NCBI RefSeq assembly: GCF_013031245.1
Contig: NZ_WPZL01000025.1
Coordinates: 1-56,681 of the forward strand
DNA length: 56,681 nucleotides
Origin: Ruegeria lacuscaerulensis
GTDB lineage: Bacteria > Pseudomonadota > Alphaproteobacteria > Rhodobacterales > Rhodobacteraceae
Reading direction: 5' to 3'
Positions 1 through 8,030 of this stretch are shown one piece after another. The position numbers were made by a program, and so were the translations under genes. The notes beneath the pieces were generated by a model. That model saw only the letters and a program-made list of their open reading frames with translations, did no database searches and was not told the origin of the DNA. Numbering within the stretch: the stretch's first letter is position 1; the number at the start of each line of letters is the position of its first letter.

Positions 1-48
1 CTAACACCAGCAGAGAAATTTGATGCCTGTGTTGCGTCGATCCGTTGA
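1..48 (+). pseudogene. 3' end of a transposase gene, probably IS30 family (cut by window edge)
   Basis: From base 1 an open frame reads LTPAEKFDACVASIR and then stops at TGA (46-48). The TPAEKF...CVA ending resembles the last residues of IS30-family transposases. Only 15 residues are visible, so the family is a recognition-based guess and the intact gene, if any, lies left of the window. It fits the mobile-element-rich character of the first 19 kb. Confidence 0.45.
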
Positions 49-397
49 AACCACACCGCAAAGCGGTCATTTGGGAAAACTACCGGAAGTTCCGCTTTGC
101 GGACCATTCCCGACCTTAGCTGTACAATCATGAACTGGCTGGACGCGCCACTAAGCAGACCTTCGCTGCGGCCGCCAAATTCGTGCTGTGAGTGCGAAGC
201 AACCAAATGGGGGGCAAAATCCAGACTTTCGCTGCGGGTGCAAAGGCGACCCAATCCCAAGGCGAAAGCAGAAGTCTTGGCTGGCGCTCACTGGGTCCGT
301 TGTATGAGGTAAACGGCTCGCTTAACCTACTGTCTAACCGTCGTTACTTCGCTTTTGACGGCGTATCGAAACAGGCCCGGTAAGGACAAGTGACAAA
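49..397. other. Non-coding GCTGCG-rich spacer
   Basis: No credible gene is seen. The short frames have poor composition and no ribosome binding sites. The stretch has the degenerate texture (scattered gctgcg, ttcgctgcgg, gcaaagcgg and cactgggtcc words) that recurs at about 3.0-3.8, 4.7-4.95, 17.8-17.95 and 56.1-56.3 kb. The promoter of the HD-Hsp90 gene should lie at its right end; no convincing -35/-10 pair was found. Confidence 0.5.
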
Positions 398-2959
398 ATG
401 AACTCATTTGAGCAGTCGAATATCTGGAAAAGTGCCTTTGAACGTTCAGGAGAAGAGCAGTTAAAGGAAAGACTGTCCTCGGCTTTGAATGCCGTTAGGG
501 AAAACGCCAGCGTATTGGGTTCCAAGATAGCTGCGGATTTTCCCAGCCTTACCGTCCACGACATCACACATATGGATGCTTTATGGGACGTTGCCGACCT
601 TTTGGTCGGGCCGGATCATGGACTAAATCCTTTGGAAGTTTTTGTCCTTGGATGCACCTTTTATCTCCATGATGCTGCGCTTTGCTTCGAAGCATATGAG
701 GGCGGACGGGATGCAATCCGGCAGACCGATGTTTGGAAGGATGCCAATTGGCGGCACAAGCAAGCCGGCCAAAAAGATCTTGAAGCCAAAAAGAACGCAG
801 ATTTCGACGCTATTAGAACACTTCATGCTCAACAAGCAGAGAAGATTGCCTATGAAGAGTGGAGAGTTGATGAAAACGGTGAATCATTCTTTGTGATCGA
901 AGATCGTCTAATTCGTGAGCATCACGGGCGCCTAATAGGTAAACTAGCAGCCTCCCACCACTGGGATATTCATCAGGTAGAAGAACAATTACAAAACATA
1001 CAATCTCCGGTAGTTGGCTTTCCAAATAACTGGACGATACGGCCTTTGCTGTTGGCCTGTATACTTCGATGTGCAGATGCGGCCCAGATAGATGGTACAA
1101 GGGCACCTGAAACTTTGCTGTGCCTGCTTAAGGCAAGCGGTGTGTCTCAAGACCATTGGCGGGCGCAAAACAGGATCGGTGCAGTGTCTCGGCTGGAAAA
1201 CTCGTCGAAGCTGTTAATCTCAACCACTAAGCCCTTCGCCAAGAATGATGCCTCAGCATGGTGGGTCATGTACGACAACGTCCAAATTGTTGAACGGGAA
1301 TTGGCAACTTCAAATGCACTTCTAATTGAGACCTACGGTAGCGAGATTGCGCTTCTCGCAGATGGCGTTGACAGCAATTCCGGACCAAAAGAGCTTTCTA
1401 GACGCATTCAAACAGAGGGTTGGGAACCCACGAACGCGACGGTAAAAGTCGGTGACGTAGAAAGGGTTGTTGGCGCGCTTGGCGGGCAACAGCTGTATGG
1501 TGCTGATGATATTTTAGCGGTCGTTGCCCGTGAACTGGTCCAAAACGCTATAGATGCGGTTTCGGCGCGACGGGCCTTTGACGTGAGTTTTGACGCCAAC
1601 GTGGAGATATCGATTGAACTCCTGAAGCATCCCTTGACCGAAAACTGGGTTCTGCGCGTAGCGGACAAGGGGGTGGGAATGTCGCCTGCTGTCTTGTTGA
1701 ACTCTCTCTTGGACTTCGGCAGTAGTTTCTGGAAAAGCCCCAAAGCGTCCGAAGAGTTTCCTGGCATGCAAAGCAAAGACGCGCAGATAATCGGGCGTTT
1801 TGGGATCGGGTTCTTCTCAGTATTCTCTATTGCAAAAAGCGTGAGAGTTTTCTCTCGTCGGTTCGACGCAGCGAGACAGAATTATCGCTGCTTAGAGTTC
1901 CCAAGTGGTCTTACACTTCGTCCGCTGCACTCATCCGATGCACCTGAAGCGGGTCTTCGCGGATTTTCTACAATTGTCGAAGTGGAGATTTCTCCGGATC
2001 AATACGACGGCGAAGGAGAATTTGAAGTCAAAGCAAACCATCAAGGTCAAAAGAGCTTTTGTGTTCCATTTACAGATTTCATCAGCTCCATGATTTGTGA
2101 CATTCGAGTTGGAGTGGAAATAAAGCATGGTGACAACATCAGGCATCTCAAAGCGCCGACTGAGTTTAACACTTTGGAAGCGAATGAATTACTTGAACGA
2201 ATGACTTTTGAGAAACCATCTGAACAGGCAAAAAATCTAATAATTTCCCATGCAAGTCGAATGCGAGCCATTCAACATAACGGAAAGACTTTTGGGTTTG
2301 CAGCACTAACCACAGTTCCCATCAATGGATATCACTATGTAAGCGCCAAAACCATCGACGGATTGACTACACCGCACAATCGCGGGACCGATAGCTACAT
2401 AGGATGGATGGAAGCCGAGTGCCGTTCAGCGAAGAGAGATGTGGGTGAACTAGAGATCCCAGAAGAAGCACTCAGCCTATGGGTTGCTGAACAAGTAAAA
2501 ATCTACCAGAGCACTAATCCCGATCTTGTTTCACGATTCGTTACGGCAGGCCATATCGAGAGTCTTGGTGGTGACCCAAGATCAGTTTTGGATCACATTA
2601 TGTGTTATCAGCCAGATGGAAATGGTTTTGCCTTTATCAAGCTTTCGGAAGTTTCCACCGTAATGAACTCACACCAAATATTGGTTCCTGTAAATGAATA
2701 TGGTGGATTGGATCAGTACTGTCGAAATCCAGCGAAAGCCGGTGCGTTTGTTGTAGTTCCGCATTTTCGGGCTGGCAGAAATTACATGAAGGCCAATCTT
2801 GAGAACGGTCGACCAACAGATGCCAACTCTCTGATTTCTTTGATCACAGAAAGCGCGGAGAATTCGGGTAAGGCGGTCAGCTGGGAGCGACAACCTGGTG
2901 TATTTGAGAGCGCCTTTGGGCGATCGGATGCATTGGCTTTAAAGTTCTTCTGCACGTAG
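398..2959 (+). CDS. HD-domain plus GHKL/Hsp90-type ATPase protein, probable conflict/defence protein
   Basis: The 853-residue protein has two recognisable parts. Residues about 20-330 form a helical HD-like hydrolase region: HDITHMD at 54-60 and LHDA at 90-93 look like paired metal-binding His-Asp motifs. Residues about 360-560 form a GHKL ATPase of the Hsp90/MutL type: an N-box with ELVQNAID near 378-385, ADKGVGM near 421, and the flexible lid glycines in GRFGIGFFSVF near 466-476. The C-terminal 280 residues are unrecognised. Known families of Hsp90-like proteins with an N-terminal HD domain (annotated HD-CE in conflict-system surveys) match this order. The family assignment is from memory of motifs, the defence role is inferred from context, and the substrate is unknown. 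The ATG start has only a weak upstream AAGGA. It stands alone, with no co-oriented partner closer than 1 kb. Confidence 0.8.
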   Translation: MNSFEQSNIWKSAFERSGEEQLKERLSSALNAVRENASVLGSKIAADFPSLTVHDITHMDALWDVADLLVGPDHGLNPLEVFVLGCTFYLHDAALCFEAYEGGRDAIRQTDVWKDANWRHKQAGQKDLEAKKNADFDAIRTLHAQQAEKIAYEEWRVDENGESFFVIEDRLIREHHGRLIGKLAASHHWDIHQVEEQLQNIQSPVVGFPNNWTIRPLLLACILRCADAAQIDGTRAPETLLCLLKASGVSQDHWRAQNRIGAVSRLENSSKLLISTTKPFAKNDASAWWVMYDNVQIVERELATSNALLIETYGSEIALLADGVDSNSGPKELSRRIQTEGWEPTNATVKVGDVERVVGALGGQQLYGADDILAVVARELVQNAIDAVSARRAFDVSFDANVEISIELLKHPLTENWVLRVADKGVGMSPAVLLNSLLDFGSSFWKSPKASEEFPGMQSKDAQIIGRFGIGFFSVFSIAKSVRVFSRRFDAARQNYRCLEFPSGLTLRPLHSSDAPEAGLRGFSTIVEVEISPDQYDGEGEFEVKANHQGQKSFCVPFTDFISSMICDIRVGVEIKHGDNIRHLKAPTEFNTLEANELLERMTFEKPSEQAKNLIISHASRMRAIQHNGKTFGFAALTTVPINGYHYVSAKTIDGLTTPHNRGTDSYIGWMEAECRSAKRDVGELEIPEEALSLWVAEQVKIYQSTNPDLVSRFVTAGHIESLGGDPRSVLDHIMCYQPDGNGFAFIKLSEVSTVMNSHQILVPVNEYGGLDQYCRNPAKAGAFVVVPHFRAGRNYMKANLENGRPTDANSLISLITESAENSGKAVSWERQPGVFESAFGRSDALALKFFCT

Positions 2960-3964
2960 AGCGACGCACTCGGGATTCTATGTATGAAGGCTTCTGTTGC
3001 CACAACATCCTTAGTCTTGGGTACGAGAAAACTCAGTACAAAGATTGAATGTTCGCTTAGCGGGCTGCGACCGCAGCATTTATGCGGTGCGCCCAGTGTC
3101 TGGAATGGGCTGGACCGTCATGCCGCGAATGCAAACGCGTGAAATGAGAGTAACGGCAGGTTGGGGCTCGAACTTGTAGTATCGGCTTCTGTTCGCGAGT
3201 GATTTTCTTGCATGTTCTCGGAAGCCGCTTACGTGTACGCACCGTGATACCTTGTTCCATCAAAAAGCGCGGATCTGATTGATCGTCGCAGTTCGCCGCG
3301 ACGCCAGCCGTGATCGAACGCGATGGAGCGCCTGTAGATCCAACTGTTCTGAGCTCTTCCCTGGAACGACGGGCAGATTGGGACGCAAGCCCTACTAGGT
3401 AATTCGTTCAGCTTTGGTTAACGCACGGCTCAGCTGGTAAAATAATGCCGATAGAGGATCTCGTGCATGTCGCGCCTACAATAGCCCAGGTCACCTGCCA
3501 TCGGACACCGGAATTTGAGCGTAGGAATGTGGGGTTCGCAACCTGCTACATCAGCGAAAGACCAAAAGCTGACCTTAGAGCAGTCTGCAGCATCAGCTGG
3601 TCTGGGCTCGAAGCCGACATCCGATCATTTCACTCAAACAATGACGGGCATCTAGGCGACCAAGGTCGACAATGCGCGGAGAGCAGACAAATGCACCCGC
3701 AGCACGCAGTTCTTATAGCAATGGCGGCTCAATGGCAGCTCTGGGCTCACTGCCTCAGTTGATGCATCCACAGAGAACTACAGTAGGGAGTCCTTTCTAA
3801 CGGATGCTACGCCTTGCTCCGATGTCTTTCAGCAGGAGTTCCCAATGAAATGAAGTTTCAGACAAGACAAACGATATTGGTACTACAACCCGATGGATTT
3901 TGACCAGTCGCCGCTTCGCGTGTTATCCTTCCACGCAATTTCAAACGGTGACATTTATTGCAAA
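2960..3964. other. Long non-coding spacer
   Basis: About 1 kb without a supportable gene. Open frames on either strand lack ribosome binding sites and family resemblance. Pieces such as gcgggctgcgaccgcagc near 3060 and aatggcagctctgggctcac near 3730 resemble pieces near 17.9 kb and 56.3 kb, so this looks like accumulated, decayed intergenic sequence. The promoter for the next gene is presumably at the right end, but no clear elements were seen. Confidence 0.5.
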
Positions 3965-4711
3965 ATGCCAGAACCAATCAAAATTAGACCACCTTCCCGT
4001 CGAGCAGAAGACCTTTCGCGGAAGCTCTTGGAGGAGGCATTTTTGGAGCCAACACAAGTCTCCGTACAAGACTATAGACAGAGTATTTCGTTCAACAGCG
4101 CCCCGGGTGGTGGTGGTGCGCAGGCTTTAGAATGGCTGATCACAGTCACAAACGTTGGCTTGTGGGAGTATCTAGCAGCATTTCTGTCGGGTTATGCCGG
4201 AAAAGAGTTCCTAAAGAGTTATTTCAAAAACGCAGGAGAAGACTTTTGGAAGGCCACTAAGCTCCTTGTTGTATCGATTGCGCGTAATTCGAGCTTGTCG
4301 AAAGAAGAAAAGAATCTGATCAAGATCACCAATGATGCTGACGACGGCCAATCGCCACTAGCGCTCACTTTGGATCCACAATGGTTGGTCAGCGACGAGG
4401 GTCGAGTTTTAATGGCTGATTTAGAGTGTCGAGCTTTGCCAGCAATTGCGGAGTTTGTTGATTGCTTCGGTGCCGATCGCAACTCTTCGCTGAATTTCAC
4501 TGTCTCGCCAATAAGGAAGGAACCATTTGGCTGGGAAACTCGCGCTTTCCGCACAGCATCATCCAATGAAGTGACTATCCGACTTGTAAGAGATCGCATC
4601 GAATGGGACACGCGTGGCAAAGAAACCGGTAAGTTCGCTAATTTTTTGCTTGTGAAAATTTTCTCGAAAGGGGGATGGGCCAAAACTACTCAGGTGCAGA
4701 TCTATAAGTGA
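3965..4711 (+). CDS. Hypothetical protein with a hydrophobic segment
   Basis: I do not recognise this 248-residue protein. A longer reading from 3893 is possible, but its first 24 codons have no ribosome binding site; the ATG at 3965 begins a more protein-like sequence (MPEPIKIRPPSRRAEDL). Residues about 1-50 are charged with a GGGG turn at 48-51. Residues about 54-78 are hydrophobic enough for one membrane helix (EWLITVTNVGLWEYLAAFL), followed by a Lys-rich stretch. The C-terminal half is a mixed alpha/beta soluble domain ending KGGWAKTTQVQIYK. It heads a run of small co-oriented genes (to 6273), so it may act with them as membrane-anchored accessory or conflict proteins; that is inference. 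Base composition is AT-richer than the chromosome-like part of the window. Confidence 0.6.
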   Translation: MPEPIKIRPPSRRAEDLSRKLLEEAFLEPTQVSVQDYRQSISFNSAPGGGGAQALEWLITVTNVGLWEYLAAFLSGYAGKEFLKSYFKNAGEDFWKATKLLVVSIARNSSLSKEEKNLIKITNDADDGQSPLALTLDPQWLVSDEGRVLMADLECRALPAIAEFVDCFGADRNSSLNFTVSPIRKEPFGWETRAFRTASSNEVTIRLVRDRIEWDTRGKETGKFANFLLVKIFSKGGWAKTTQVQIYK

Positions 4712-4977
4712 ACACAGGTTTTGTCGGCCTATTATCCACGCGACAAGACACATTGCAGTTTGCCATTACTGAGATTGACGCAGCCGCTGCGAAATTTCAC
4801 TTTGTCCGCGCTTTCCCTCTTCACTCAGCGGAACTGAACGTCCGGACTGCGCCGTCTGCGACTTGCTGCGCGAGAATAGAAGAAAGCGTGGCAAAGGCAG
4901 CTCAGGGCTATTTAACGGACCTTGCCCCCCCTGCCCTTCTTGTATCAAAGTTGGCGGAACAGACTTCCAGAAAAGGT
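4712..4977. other. Non-coding spacer upstream of the broken Cys-rich module
   Basis: The frame stays open here from 4708, but the translation has no domain character and the DNA has the gctgcg-rich texture of the other decayed spacers (tgacgcagccgctgcgaaat). The open frame is probably accidental. Confidence 0.5.
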
Positions 4978-5100
4978 CCCTCAGTTGGCGACTCTTGTAC
5001 TGGGCAAGTTACTACGTCGGGAAGCAGGATGACTTGTGATTGGGGCCCGCATGTCGCCACGCTCAAATTCAACCCTCCGATCAGGGAGTGCGGATGTTAA
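4978..5100 (+). pseudogene. Orphan 3' module duplicating the Cys-rich C-terminus of the 5551-6024 gene
   Basis: The sequence codes for about 40 residues, starting PSVGDSCTGQVTTSG and ending NPPIRECGC, nearly the same as residues 118-157 of the protein at 5551-6024. No N-terminal membrane segment or ribosome binding site is found upstream; the frame runs open into non-coding-like DNA to 4708. It is best read as the surviving end of a duplicated gene whose front was lost. A 131-codon gene from 4708 is formally possible but poorly supported. Confidence 0.6.
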
Positions 5101-5111
5101 TGCATTTGTCT
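4978..5111 (+). repeat. Direct repeat copy A (134 bp)
   Basis: This pairs with 5902-6035. Both copies have the same length with no gaps, start at ccctcagttggcgactcttg and run past the stop codon to ttgtct. Differences are scattered substitutions, many at third codon positions, so the copies diverged while at least one was under protein-level constraint. Confidence 0.85.
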
Positions 5112-5128
5112 GACAAAGGTGCCAGCTG

Positions 5129-5524
5129 ATGACTAACCCCAACGGTCAGAACGTCGAGGTGGCCAAAATTAATGCACGCGCGTTGATTATCACAGCCGTA
5201 ATTTCAGCCGGTTCTGGCTTTGGTGTGGCAGCGCTTGCCTTGCTAAATGACGACGGCCAGAAGACAGGCTTAATAGCAGCGGAATGGGAAGACGGGGATC
5301 TACCACCCTCGGTCTGCACTACTGTTGACGGCGAAATCGGAAAAATTGTTGTGACGACTGCGATCTTCAACAAACCAACTGGTTCATTTCATGCCTTCGA
5401 GCAACAACACATAAAACCAGCCGGTAAATACGGGTATTCGACCAATAGCATTGCAGACCTAATCCCCAAGACCGGCGATTATCGTGTTCGCCATTGGGGC
5501 GCAAAATGGGAATGTGTCAAATGA
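5129..5524 (+). CDS. Small single-pass membrane protein, unknown
   Basis: The 131-residue protein has a short polar N-terminus (MTNPNGQNVEVAK), one membrane helix at about 18-40, and an extracytoplasmic-looking domain with Cys at CTT and near the C-terminal WECVK. The family is not recognised. The start follows ggtgccagctg, a weak ribosome site. It lies 28 bp after the orphan Cys-rich module and 26 bp before the next membrane protein, so the genes from here to 6273 are probably one transcript. The shared design of a short N-terminal anchor with a Cys-containing exterior domain suggests related jobs at the cell envelope (inference). Confidence 0.65.
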   Translation: MTNPNGQNVEVAKINARALIITAVISAGSGFGVAALALLNDDGQKTGLIAAEWEDGDLPPSVCTTVDGEIGKIVVTTAIFNKPTGSFHAFEQQHIKPAGKYGYSTNSIADLIPKTGDYRVRHWGAKWECVK

Positions 5525-5550
5525 TGTCCAAGAAAGGTGTGGATTGACCT

Positions 5551-6024
5551 ATGTTTGGTTGGCTTAAAGACGAACACAATCGAGGCGTCGTAACCCTGAT
5601 AGTAACCATCTTGGCACTTTTGATCGGTGGTATTTGGACGGTTTTCACGTTCTTTATAGATAGACTGCCGCAACTGGCCCCGGATACCGAAGTTCCCGAG
5701 ATCGTAGTCGAGGAACCTTCCGAGCAGGTAGTCGATGTGGAAATTCTCCTTGGGGACTATGATGGAGCGGCTTCCTTCGTAGTGGATGAGAATTGTCAAA
5801 TCGACGGAGCTATAGATTGGGTGAACAGAGTCGATAACAGCACAATTGTAAATAATAGTGTTGTCGGTCAGGTCGATTGTAGAACGTTAACTCTAAAGCG
5901 GCCCTCAGTTGGCGACTCTTGTGCTGGCGAAGTTACCACATCAGGTACCAGGATGGCTTGTGTTTGGGGTCCTCATGCCGCCTCTCTCAAATTCAACCCT
6001 CCGATCAAGGAGTGCGGATGTTAA
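5551..6024 (+). CDS. Membrane-anchored protein with Cys-rich C-terminal module, unknown
   Basis: The 157-residue protein starts MFGWLKDEHNRG, has one membrane helix at about 12-36, and then an acidic linker (PEIVVEEPSEQVVDVE). The C-terminal module at about 118-157 carries Cys in DSC, MAC and ECGC positions and is duplicated upstream at 4978-5100. Conserved spacing of Cys and the GPHAASLKFNPP core imply a small disulphide-stabilised fold outside the cytoplasm. I do not recognise the family. It is co-directional with 5129-5524 and 6058-6273 at short spacing. Confidence 0.65.
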   Translation: MFGWLKDEHNRGVVTLIVTILALLIGGIWTVFTFFIDRLPQLAPDTEVPEIVVEEPSEQVVDVEILLGDYDGAASFVVDENCQIDGAIDWVNRVDNSTIVNNSVVGQVDCRTLTLKRPSVGDSCAGEVTTSGTRMACVWGPHAASLKFNPPIKECGC

Positions 6025-6035
6025 TGTATTTGTCT
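5902..6035 (+). repeat. Direct repeat copy B (134 bp)
   Basis: This pairs with 4978-5111 and encodes the Cys-rich C-terminal module of the 5551-6024 protein plus the first 11 bases after its stop. A related short word, acaaaggtgcca, follows copy A (near 5114) and recurs near 6281 downstream of the next gene. It suggests that duplication units extended through the intergenic segments. Confidence 0.85.
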
Positions 6036-6057
6036 AAGAAAAGTGGAGAACCAGATC

Positions 6058-6273
6058 ATGAGTAACAGCACAGTAACCATAATATTCAAAGGCGGCGCAA
6101 TCCTCTCGGTCGATGCGGCGATTGATGAAGGCAAAGCGATATTGGCTCAATGGGACAAGCATTTGAAAGATCCTAAAAGCCAGGAATTCATTCAAACCGG
6201 GTATGCCGACACAAAGGGAGACCTTCGCTTACGGGCTGTAGAGATTGCCGGTATGACTAGGCTCACCTCCTAG
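6058..6273 (+). CDS. Small soluble protein, unknown (71 aa)
   Basis: The ATG at 6058 is preceded by ggaga at a good distance; a GTG at 6043 in the same frame overlaps that site and is less likely. The product begins MSNSTVTIIFKGGAILSVDA and has no signal peptide, membrane helix or recognised motif. It is the last gene of the small cluster, 33 bp after the Cys-rich protein, and is followed by the IS3 end. A cytoplasmic partner or immunity-like role is only a guess. Confidence 0.6.
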   Translation: MSNSTVTIIFKGGAILSVDAAIDEGKAILAQWDKHLKDPKSQEFIQTGYADTKGDLRLRAVEIAGMTRLTS

Positions 6274-6381
6274 ACTTCCAACAAAGGTGCCAATGACAGC
6301 TGAGCGGACAGAGCAGCCATTTGACTGAGCCTCCCCAACTGAACTGGTCCACCGTTATGTTTAGGAAACGGAGGACTACAA

Positions 6382-6660
6382 ATGGCAAACAAGAGACCGA
6401 AGCCCGAAGAGATTGTCTCGAAGTTACGGCAGGTTGAAGTTCTGATGGGGCAAGGCATGTCCCGTCTTGATGCGATCAGGCAGATTGGAGTTGTTGAGCA
6501 AACCTATTACCGCTGGCGGAAGAAGTACGGTGGAATGGGTGTTGATCAATTGAAGGAACTGAAACGGCTTCAGAAAGAGAACGAGCGGCTGAGACGCGCG
6601 GTTTCAGATCTGACGTTGGACAAACTGATCCTGACGGAAGCCACAAAGGGAAACTACTGA
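6382..6660 (+). CDS. IS3-family transposase OrfA
   Basis: The 92-residue protein is a typical OrfA: an N-terminal helix-turn-helix (KPEEIVSKLRQVEVLMGQG... IGVVEQTYYRWRKKYGG, residues about 8-50) that binds the element ends, and a leucine-zipper-like coiled coil (LKELKRLQKENERLRRAVSDL, about 55-78). It has full length and no lesions. aggaggact-type Shine-Dalgarno bases lie just upstream (ggaggactacaaATG). The stop TGA at 6658-6660 overlaps the CTG-AGC start of the OrfB reading, as is usual in this IS3 subgroup. The orfB partner is truncated, so this copy cannot transpose by itself. Confidence 0.92.
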   Translation: MANKRPKPEEIVSKLRQVEVLMGQGMSRLDAIRQIGVVEQTYYRWRKKYGGMGVDQLKELKRLQKENERLRRAVSDLTLDKLILTEATKGNY

Positions 6661-7019
6661 GCCCCGCTCGTCGTCGTGCTTGTATTACCCATATACGCAA
6701 CCAGCTGAACGTTTCCGAGAGACGCGCCTGCCGCGTGCTTGGACAACACCGATCCACGCAACGGCGCGTCCCACAAGGTCGCGCTGACGAAGACCGACTG
6801 GTGGCCGACATGATCGAGCTGGCCCGTCAATACGGCCGATATGGCTATCGCAGGATCGCAGCGCTGCTGAGAGAGGCTGGGTGGTCTGTTAGCGACGGAC
6901 GGATTGAACGGCTTTGGCGACGAGAGGGGCTGAAAGTGCCAGTGAAACAACCGAAGAATGGACGGCTCTGGCTGAATGACGGATCATGTGTCCGGCTTCG
7001 ACCAGAGCATCGCAACCGG
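6657..7019 (+). pseudogene. IS3 OrfB fragment (N-terminal region only)
   Basis: The frame LSPARRRACITHIRN... continues through RYGYRRIAALLREAG to LWLNDGSCVRLRPEHR, which is the N-terminal HTH_21-like part of OrfB. The DDE integrase core that should follow (YDFV...) is absent. The open frame continues without a stop into IS110 sequence, giving a hybrid ORF to 7346. Confidence 0.85.
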
Positions 7020-7346
7020 ATGCATGACCCATCGTTCAGGAACGGTCGAGAGTTCGCAGCTTGGTTGGGCCTGACCCCTGCCAATAAATCCAGCGGCGGG
7101 AAGGAGAAGCTTGGACGGATTACCAAAATGGGAGACCAGTATCTCAGACAATTGCTGGTTGTCGGGATGACGTCTTTGGTTCGGCAAACCAGATCCCATC
7201 CCGAACGAGCGAACAAGTGGCTGACATCACTGCTCGAACGTAAACCAGCCCGCGTCGCGACAGTCGCCATGGCCAACAAGACCGCCCGGATCGTATGGGC
7301 CGTTCTGACCCGCAACGAACCTTATAGCCCAAGAGCTGCAGCCTGA
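7020..7346 (+). pseudogene. IS110/IS1111-family transposase fragment (C-terminal region only)
   Basis: Residues from FRNGREFAAWLGLTP through SSGGKEKLGRITKMGDQYLR to ANKTARIVWAVL match the C-terminal Transposase_20-type domain of IS110-like DEDD transposases. The N-terminal DEDD domain is missing. It is fused in frame to the OrfB fragment. The junction lies inside an imperfect inverted repeat (6972-6995 against 7016-7039). Confidence 0.85.
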
Positions 7347-8008
7347 AACCAGAGGAACAAAGAGTTAGCAAGACCCGCGAGATGATGGTGCACAAGTCAG
7401 CCGCCAAAACCAGGACACCCCGCCGAATGTCCCGGGCGCTACAGCCCGTATTCCTGTAAGGGACCTGGTTTGCGGAACCCATCAGGGCCAGCGGTCAAAA
7501 CCGCGCAAACAGGCCGGACACATGACTGCTTCTGACAAACGCACGAAATCAGCTCAAAAAGGACTTGCTATGCAGGAGCCATCCACACAGGATTTTCGCT
7601 ACAGACGCTGACGCTAGTTCTCGAATCAAACCGGTTGATGTGGACATTCTTTCGAACAGAAAAGGCAGTTTGCTCGAGATTTAGAGATTTCCGTGAGCAG
7701 CAAAGGAAAAAATTCTTAAACTCTCAGTTTAACTGCCTCTGTCTACGTACCACTTGTTGCGTGTGCGCCAGCGCGCATCCGCTAGGTATTGAATACCGGG
7801 CGAGATAATGAGCTTCGTAATGTCAAGTCCTAATTCTTAGTTTGTTCCGCGAACGCTTGACCTGCTCAAAGTTTCTCCATAAATCTGCTTCTCCAGACCG
7901 CGAAACCAGCTTAGAGGCTTGTCCGCGGGCGTTGTGGCATTTTGCTACGGCAGACATCTCATACACGTTTACTTGTGTGAGAGAGTAGCGGTTTGAACCT
8001 ATTTGCAT
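7347..8008. other. IS110 tail and non-coding DNA
   Basis: About 7347-7600 continues the IS110-like downstream region (ggacctggtttgcggaaccc, gactgcttctgacaaacgc). The remainder to 8008 shows no gene with a ribosome site or family resemblance. A minus-strand open frame at 7823-8008 reads out of the downstream hairpin of the next gene and is not supported. Confidence 0.5.
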
Positions 8009-8030
8009 CGGCGGCCTCTAGGGGCCGCCG
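8009..8030 (-). terminator. GC-rich hairpin at the 3' end of the four-gene operon
   Basis: CGGCGGCC and GGCCGCCG form a perfect 8-bp stem with a 6-base loop, directly abutting the TGA stop of the 345-residue gene. No T-run follows on the minus strand, so it may be a 3' mRNA-protecting structure or a weak terminator. Confidence 0.55.

Larger units (their letters stand above)
6327..7600 (+). mobile_element. Composite IS remnant: left part of an IS3 element joined to the right part of an IS110 element
   Basis: The left end near 6327 (tgagcctccccaactgaact) fits an IS3-type terminal repeat just ahead of an intact orfA. The orfB reading is lost near 7020 and is replaced in frame by the C-terminal part of an IS110/IS1111-type transposase and its downstream region. 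No right IS3 end and no left IS110 end are present. The right boundary near 7600 is approximate. Confidence 0.75.

Noticed and set aside
3445..3762. 105-codon open frame in the spacer after the HD-Hsp90 gene
   Set aside because: No ribosome site; composition and translation look non-coding, and part of the DNA recurs in other spacers.
4708..4977. N-terminal extension of the orphan Cys-rich module as a real gene
   Set aside because: The frame is open but the DNA resembles decayed spacer and lacks a ribosome site, signal peptide or membrane helix.
7823..8008. 61-codon minus-strand frame downstream of the four-gene operon
   Set aside because: It begins right after the 3' hairpin, has no ribosome site and no recognisable product.
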